Assembly (NCBI RefSeq): GCF_018449515.1
Contig: NZ_JAAVUQ010000030.1
Span: 27,344-91,343 of the forward strand
DNA: 64,000 bases
Source: Caballeronia sp. dw_19
GTDB lineage: Bacteria > Pseudomonadota > Gammaproteobacteria > Burkholderiales > Burkholderiaceae
Direction of reading: 5' to 3'
Shown here one piece after another: positions 60,173-64,000 of the stretch (position 1 is the first letter of the stretch; every line of letters starts with the position of its first letter). Under the pieces are notes generated by a model. It ran no database searches. It worked only from the letters and a program-made list of their open reading frames with translations, and was not told where the DNA came from. The position numbers were made by a program, and so were the translations under genes.

Positions 60173-62254
60173 TCAGTAAGCCGCCTCGACCTCCACGAGA
60201 CAATCGTAAAATGTGGCAGAGCCGCCCAGATCCGTCAGCGCTTGACTCGTCACCTGGTTGGCGTTGCAGCCATCCGGCGCGAGTTTCTTCCACCATACCG
60301 ATAACCCCACTACGACGCCTTCGCGCGCGCGATCGGTGACACGCACGCGCGCCTGCATCGACCCGCGGTCGTTGAATACTCGCACCAGTTCGCCTTCGAT
60401 GATCTGGCGAGCGTGGGCGTCAACAGGGTGTATGTCGAGATGCGGTTCACCCTCCGTCGATCGCAGGCTTTCCACGTTGACGAAGCTGCTGTTGAGGAAG
60501 TTCCGTGCGGGCGGCGAGATCATCGCGAGCGGATAACGCGCGGCGAGTGCCGGCGCGTATTCAGCCGATTCGTACGGCGGCAGGTAATCGGGCACCGGCT
60601 CCAGCCCGGCACGTTGCAAACGCTCGCTGAAAAATTCGCATTTCCCCGATGGCGTGTGGAAACCGCCCTCGGCGAACGGCGCCTCCGCCAGCTTGAGCTG
60701 CGCCCAGCCTGTTGTCTTCAGCGTGTCCCAGGTCACGCCGGCCAGCGCGGGATCGTTCCAGCGGAATGCCTTCGATGCCAGCTCTTCATCGCTTTCAAAT
60801 AGCGCCGGATGCGTCAGCCCCATCGCTCTGGCCAGGCCGCGGAAAATCTCCGTGTTCGGCCGCGACTCACCCACCGGAGCGATAGCCGGCAAGTTCGCCA
60901 TCACGTGCGTGTGGCCGTATGACTTGTGGGCATCGAGATGCTCGAGCTGCGTGGTCGCCGGCAAGATGAGGTCGGCATAATCGGCGGTATCGGTCTGGAA
61001 ATGTTCGAGCACGATCGTGAACAGATCCTCACGCGCGAACCCTGCCGCGACCTTCGCGGAATCCGGTGCGACGGCGACCGGGTTCGAGTTGTAGACAATC
61101 AGCGCTTCGACTTTCGGGCCGAAGCTCGCGTCGCCAGCGTGCAGCAACGCGTCGCCAATAGCGTTCATGTTCACCATGCGCGGCAGCTTCGACGGCCATC
61201 CCGGCAACAAGTCCGGCTGTTCGAGCGCGTTGACATCGACCGGCGCCCAACTCGACGACGACAGCAGCAAGCCCCCCGACCGCTCGCGCCATGCACCCGT
61301 AAGCGAAGGCAGACAAGCGATCGCGCGAACCGCATTGCCTCCGCCTCGCACGCGCTGCATGCCGTAGTTGAGGCGTATCGATGCTTTTTTCGTCGATCCG
61401 AAAGCCCGCGCGAGACCGATCACAACCTGCTCTTCGATCCCGCATATTTCCGCGACACGCCCCGGCGGATAAGCGTCTGCACGTGCCTTGAGTTGATCGA
61501 AGCCGAGCGTGTAGGCGCCGATGTACGCCTGATCGATCAGTCCTTCGCCGATCATCACGTTCATCATGCCGAGCGCCAGCGCGCCGTCGGTGCCCGGTTT
61601 CAACGCGATGTGCTGGTGGCATTTTTCAGCCGTCAGCGAGCGATAAGGATCGATGGCAATCAACCGCGCACCCCGGCGCTTGGCTTCCTGTGCGCGCGTC
61701 CAGAAGTGCAGATTCGACGCGATCGAATTCGATCCCCAGATCAGGATCAGTTCGCTTTCCTCGAAATACTCGGTATGCATGCCGAGACTTCCGCCATACG
61801 TGTAACGCAAGCCCGCGGCGCCGGCAGCAGCGCAGATAGTGCGGTCCAGGCGCGACGCGCCGAGCACATTGAAGAAGCGCGCCGCAATGCTCTCACCTTG
61901 CACCAAGCCCATGGTGCCCGCATAGCTGTAAGGCAAGATGGCTTCGGGCGCACGGGCCGCGATTTCATTCAGGCGCTCCGCGGCGAATTTCAGCGCGTCA
62001 TCCCAGCTGAGTGTTTCGAAACGGCCCGAGCCCTTCGGACCAACGCACCGCATTGGCGTGAGTAACCGATCTCGATGATGTGTCCGTTCGGCATAGCGCG
62101 ACACTTTCGTGCACAGCACGCCTTGTGTGGGCGGATGATCCGGGTCGCCGGTCACCTTGATAGCGCGGCCATCCTTGACCGTGACGCGCATCGCACAGGT
62201 GTCGGGACAATCGTGCGGACAGACAGCACGAGCGAATTCGGCGGGAGCATTCAT
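60173..62254 (-). CDS. Molybdopterin oxidoreductase of the DMSO reductase family
   Basis: 693-residue Mo-bis-MGD enzyme. The N-terminus carries a 4Fe-4S site, CPHDCPDTCAM with a fourth Cys at GVLCTKVSRY. Further blocks are ILPYSYAGTMGLVQGES, ILIWGSNSIASNLHFW, a C-terminal molydopterin-dinucleotide domain (ARYPLAMISPPARNFLNSSF). The likely Mo-ligand region is RTICAAAGAAG, where Cys may be the ligand, but this is not certain. There is no Tat signal, so it is cytoplasmic. No partner subunit is adjacent. The substrate is unknown. It is divergent from an M20 amidohydrolase. Confidence 0.88.
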   Translation of the reverse strand: MNAPAEFARAVCPHDCPDTCAMRVTVKDGRAIKVTGDPDHPPTQGVLCTKVSRYAERTHHRDRLLTPMRCVGPKGSGRFETLSWDDALKFAAERLNEIAARAPEAILPYSYAGTMGLVQGESIAARFFNVLGASRLDRTICAAAGAAGLRYTYGGSLGMHTEYFEESELILIWGSNSIASNLHFWTRAQEAKRRGARLIAIDPYRSLTAEKCHQHIALKPGTDGALALGMMNVMIGEGLIDQAYIGAYTLGFDQLKARADAYPPGRVAEICGIEEQVVIGLARAFGSTKKASIRLNYGMQRVRGGGNAVRAIACLPSLTGAWRERSGGLLLSSSSWAPVDVNALEQPDLLPGWPSKLPRMVNMNAIGDALLHAGDASFGPKVEALIVYNSNPVAVAPDSAKVAAGFAREDLFTIVLEHFQTDTADYADLILPATTQLEHLDAHKSYGHTHVMANLPAIAPVGESRPNTEIFRGLARAMGLTHPALFESDEELASKAFRWNDPALAGVTWDTLKTTGWAQLKLAEAPFAEGGFHTPSGKCEFFSERLQRAGLEPVPDYLPPYESAEYAPALAARYPLAMISPPARNFLNSSFVNVESLRSTEGEPHLDIHPVDAHARQIIEGELVRVFNDRGSMQARVRVTDRAREGVVVGLSVWWKKLAPDGCNANQVTSQALTDLGGSATFYDCLVEVEAAY

Positions 62255-62307
62255 GCGGATATCCGGTGGGAACGAGCAAAAAACGGACAGATTGCATCAT
62301 TTTATTA

Positions 62308-62317
62308 CGGTCGACCG
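62308..62317. promoter_or_regulatory. Palindrome between divergent oxidoreductase and amidohydrolase genes
   Basis: A perfect 10-bp palindrome CGGTCGACCG lies in the 168-nt gap between the two divergent start codons. It could be an operator for a shared regulator, but no regulator gene is adjacent, and palindromes of this size occur by chance. Confidence 0.25.
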
Positions 62318-62422
62318 ACCTCGCCGTCTCGTATCTCGATAAATAATCGCGGGCGTAGAATGGTGCGACCGACGCGGACGAAAGCACGCGCAACGTTAAT
62401 TTTTCAAACCGAGGCCAGTTTC

Positions 62423-63634
62423 ATGAATCTGATTCCAGAAATCGAAGCGTCGCACGAGGAAATCAAAGCGCTGCGACGAACGATCCATGCGCATCCCGAA
62501 TTGCGTTACGAAGAAGTCGGCACGGCAAAACTAGTCGCCGACAATCTCGAACAATGGGGCTTGGAAGTACATCGCGGCATGGGCAAAACCGGCGTCGTCG
62601 GGGTATTGAAACGGGGTTCGGGTAAGCGATGCGTGGGCCTGCGCGCCGACATGGACGCATTGCCTATTACCGAAATCAACACGTTCGGACATCGATCCCA
62701 AAACGAGGGCCGCATGCACGCGTGCGGCCACGACGGCCATACCGCCATGTTGCTGGGGGCGGCGAAACATCTGGCTGAGCACGGCAAGTTCGACGGGACC
62801 ATCGTGTTCATCTTCCAGCCGGCCGAGGAAGGTGGAGCGGGCGCCAAGGCGATGATCGAGGACGGGCTGTTCGAACAATTTCCCGTCGATGCCGTGTTCG
62901 GCATCCACAACTGGCCGGGTATTCCTGCGGGTCATTTCGGTGTCACCCCGGGCCCGATCATGGCGTCGAGCAACGAATTTCGCATCAATATCAAGGGTAT
63001 CGGCTCGCACGCGGCGTTGCCACACAACGGGCATGACCCGGTATTCACCGCGGTTCAGATTGCTAACGGGCTGCAAGGGATCATCACGCGCAGCAAGAAA
63101 CCCATCGACACCGCCGTCCTTTCGATCACGCAGATCCATGCTGGAGACACCTCGAACGTTGTCCCCGATGACGCCTGGCTCGGTGGCACGGTGCGAACAT
63201 TTACCGTCGAGACACTCGATTTGATCGAGCGCCGGATGCGGGCGATTGCGGAGGCGACTGCTGCTGCGTACGAGTGCGACGTTTCCATCGACTTTCATCG
63301 CAACTATCCGCCCACGATCAACGACGCTGAGCAGACGCGCTTCGCTGCGTCGGTGATGGCGGCGGTAGTGGGAAAGGAGAACGTCAATGCTTCCGTCGAA
63401 CCTACGATGGGCGCCGAGGACTTCGCTTTCATGCTGCTCGCGAAGCCAGGCTGCTATGCGTTTTTGGGAAATGGCGAAGGATCGCATCGTGAAACTGGAC
63501 ACGGATTAGGACCTTGCACGCTTCACAACGCAAGCTACGATTTCAACGACGCGCTGTTATCGGTTGGATCAACGTATTGGGTGCGGCTTGCAGAAAAGTT
63601 TCTGACTGCTGGAGAGGATCAGGCGACGCGCTGA
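62423..63634 (+). CDS. M20D-family amidohydrolase (hippurate hydrolase-like)
   Basis: 403-residue di-metal amidohydrolase that cleaves N-acyl amino acids such as hippurate or N-acetyl-diaminopimelate. Typical motifs are LRRTIHAHPELRYEEVGTA, LRADMDALPI, the metal site MHACGHDGHTAMLLGA, FIFQPAEEGGAGAKAMI, and the dimerisation-domain GIGSHAALPHNGHDPV. The C-terminal metal His lies in GPCTLHNASYDFND. The frame runs 116 codons upstream, but the ATG at 62423 with a GAGG ribosome site gives the normal family length. Confidence 0.92.
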   Translation: MNLIPEIEASHEEIKALRRTIHAHPELRYEEVGTAKLVADNLEQWGLEVHRGMGKTGVVGVLKRGSGKRCVGLRADMDALPITEINTFGHRSQNEGRMHACGHDGHTAMLLGAAKHLAEHGKFDGTIVFIFQPAEEGGAGAKAMIEDGLFEQFPVDAVFGIHNWPGIPAGHFGVTPGPIMASSNEFRINIKGIGSHAALPHNGHDPVFTAVQIANGLQGIITRSKKPIDTAVLSITQIHAGDTSNVVPDDAWLGGTVRTFTVETLDLIERRMRAIAEATAAAYECDVSIDFHRNYPPTINDAEQTRFAASVMAAVVGKENVNASVEPTMGAEDFAFMLLAKPGCYAFLGNGEGSHRETGHGLGPCTLHNASYDFNDALLSVGSTYWVRLAEKFLTAGEDQATR

Positions 63635-63659
63635 ATGAGTTAAATCGCGGTTAACGCCG

Positions 63660-63694
63660 ATGCGTCCGCCTCTTTGAGAAGTGGGCGCATTTTG
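63660..63694 (+). terminator. Terminator after the amidohydrolase gene
   Basis: ATGCGTCCGCCTC and GAAGTGGGCGCAT form a stem with two wobble pairs and one mismatch (63660-63690), followed by TTTGTTTG. It lies 26 nt past the stop codon. Confidence 0.6.
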
Positions 63695-63696
63695 TT

Positions 63697-64000
63697 TGTA
63701 GCGCTGGGGGGTGTTTTAGCTGCCGAATCAACGTTTTAGGGGCGCTTCGGGTCGCCCCGTGATCGAGATTGATTTGATTTGGTTCACGCAAAGTGTGCCG
63801 CTGTTGAACCGCCGCAACTCGACCGTGTATATGCGCCGAAATCACTGCACCGCTATATTCCACAGCGATATGAGTTCCGGGGTTGCTGTCAGCCGATGTG
63901 TTGGCGTATTGAGATCGGAGCGGGATACGGCTGGGTAGATAAGTTTGGATCAAACACATGTAGCCGAAACGCAAAAACCCCACCTTGATGGGGTGGGGTT
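63697..64000. other. Unassigned right edge with terminator-like stem
   Basis: No gene was recognised here. At the very end AACCCCACC (63976-63984) pairs with GGTGGGGTT (63992-64000). The flanking A-run at 63973-63977 gives five T residues on the minus strand, so this may end a minus-strand gene lying to the right of the window; a plus-strand role cannot be judged because the sequence stops. Confidence 0.5.

Noticed and set aside
63779..63988. 69-codon plus-strand frame at the right edge
   Set aside because: Runs into a terminator-like stem, has no ribosome site and no recognisable product.

Overview
This window is chromosomal DNA of a beta-proteobacterium, almost certainly Burkholderiaceae of the Paraburkholderia/Caballeronia type. 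The evidence is the gene order rplU-rpmA-obgE-proB, ispB next to tRNA-Pro, pilBCD-coaE-zapD-yacG, argJ-secA, and a full dcw cell-division cluster followed by lpxC. Protein sequences are typical of that family and GC is about 60-65% by eye. No CRISPR array, insertion sequence or rRNA gene was seen.

Layout. 1-4.4 kb is core: proB (cut by the window edge), obgE, rpmA and rplU on the minus strand, then ispB and tRNA-Pro(CGG) on the plus strand. 4.4-24 kb is accessory: a small membrane protein, a family I.5-like lipase, a YgjP-like metalloprotease, an EmrB-type exporter divergent from its MarR regulator, a cardiolipin synthase, a two-gene DUF1828/DUF1829 cassette, a CaiB-type CoA transferase, a COG4315 protein with an ECF sigma/anti-sigma pair, a PEBP-family protein, a cytochrome b561-glycosyltransferase pair, and a LysR-MHS transporter-hydrolase unit followed by a tannase-family lipoprotein. 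24-31 kb holds a CNNM/CorC protein, pilB-pilC-pilD, coaE, zapD and yacG. 31-36.4 kb (minus) holds nudix, ATPase, argJ and secA, with dciA divergent from secA.

37-56.8 kb is the envelope and division block on the minus strand, transcribed mraZ-rsmH-ftsL-ftsI-murE-murF-mraY-murD-ftsW-murG-murC-ddl-ftsQ-ftsA-ftsZ, then a peroxiredoxin and lpxC. Many junctions are 4-nt ATGA overlaps. Its promoter carries four direct repeats at exact 10-bp spacing that look like MraZ boxes. 57-64 kb holds coq7, an unassigned stretch ending in a strong plus-strand terminator (possible small RNA), a long-chain acyl-CoA ligase, a molybdopterin oxidoreductase and a divergent M20 amidohydrolase.

The core genes serve isoprenoid quinone synthesis (ispB, coq7), the lipid II pathway and the divisome (dcw, zapD), lipid A (lpxC), secretion (secA) and replication (dciA). 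The best leads for unusual biology are the DUF1828/1829 cassette, the tannase-family protein that lacks both cysteines of the usual active-site disulfide, the signal-less I.5-like lipase, and the orphan transcript near 58 kb. All functional calls come from reading the sequence; no database search was run.
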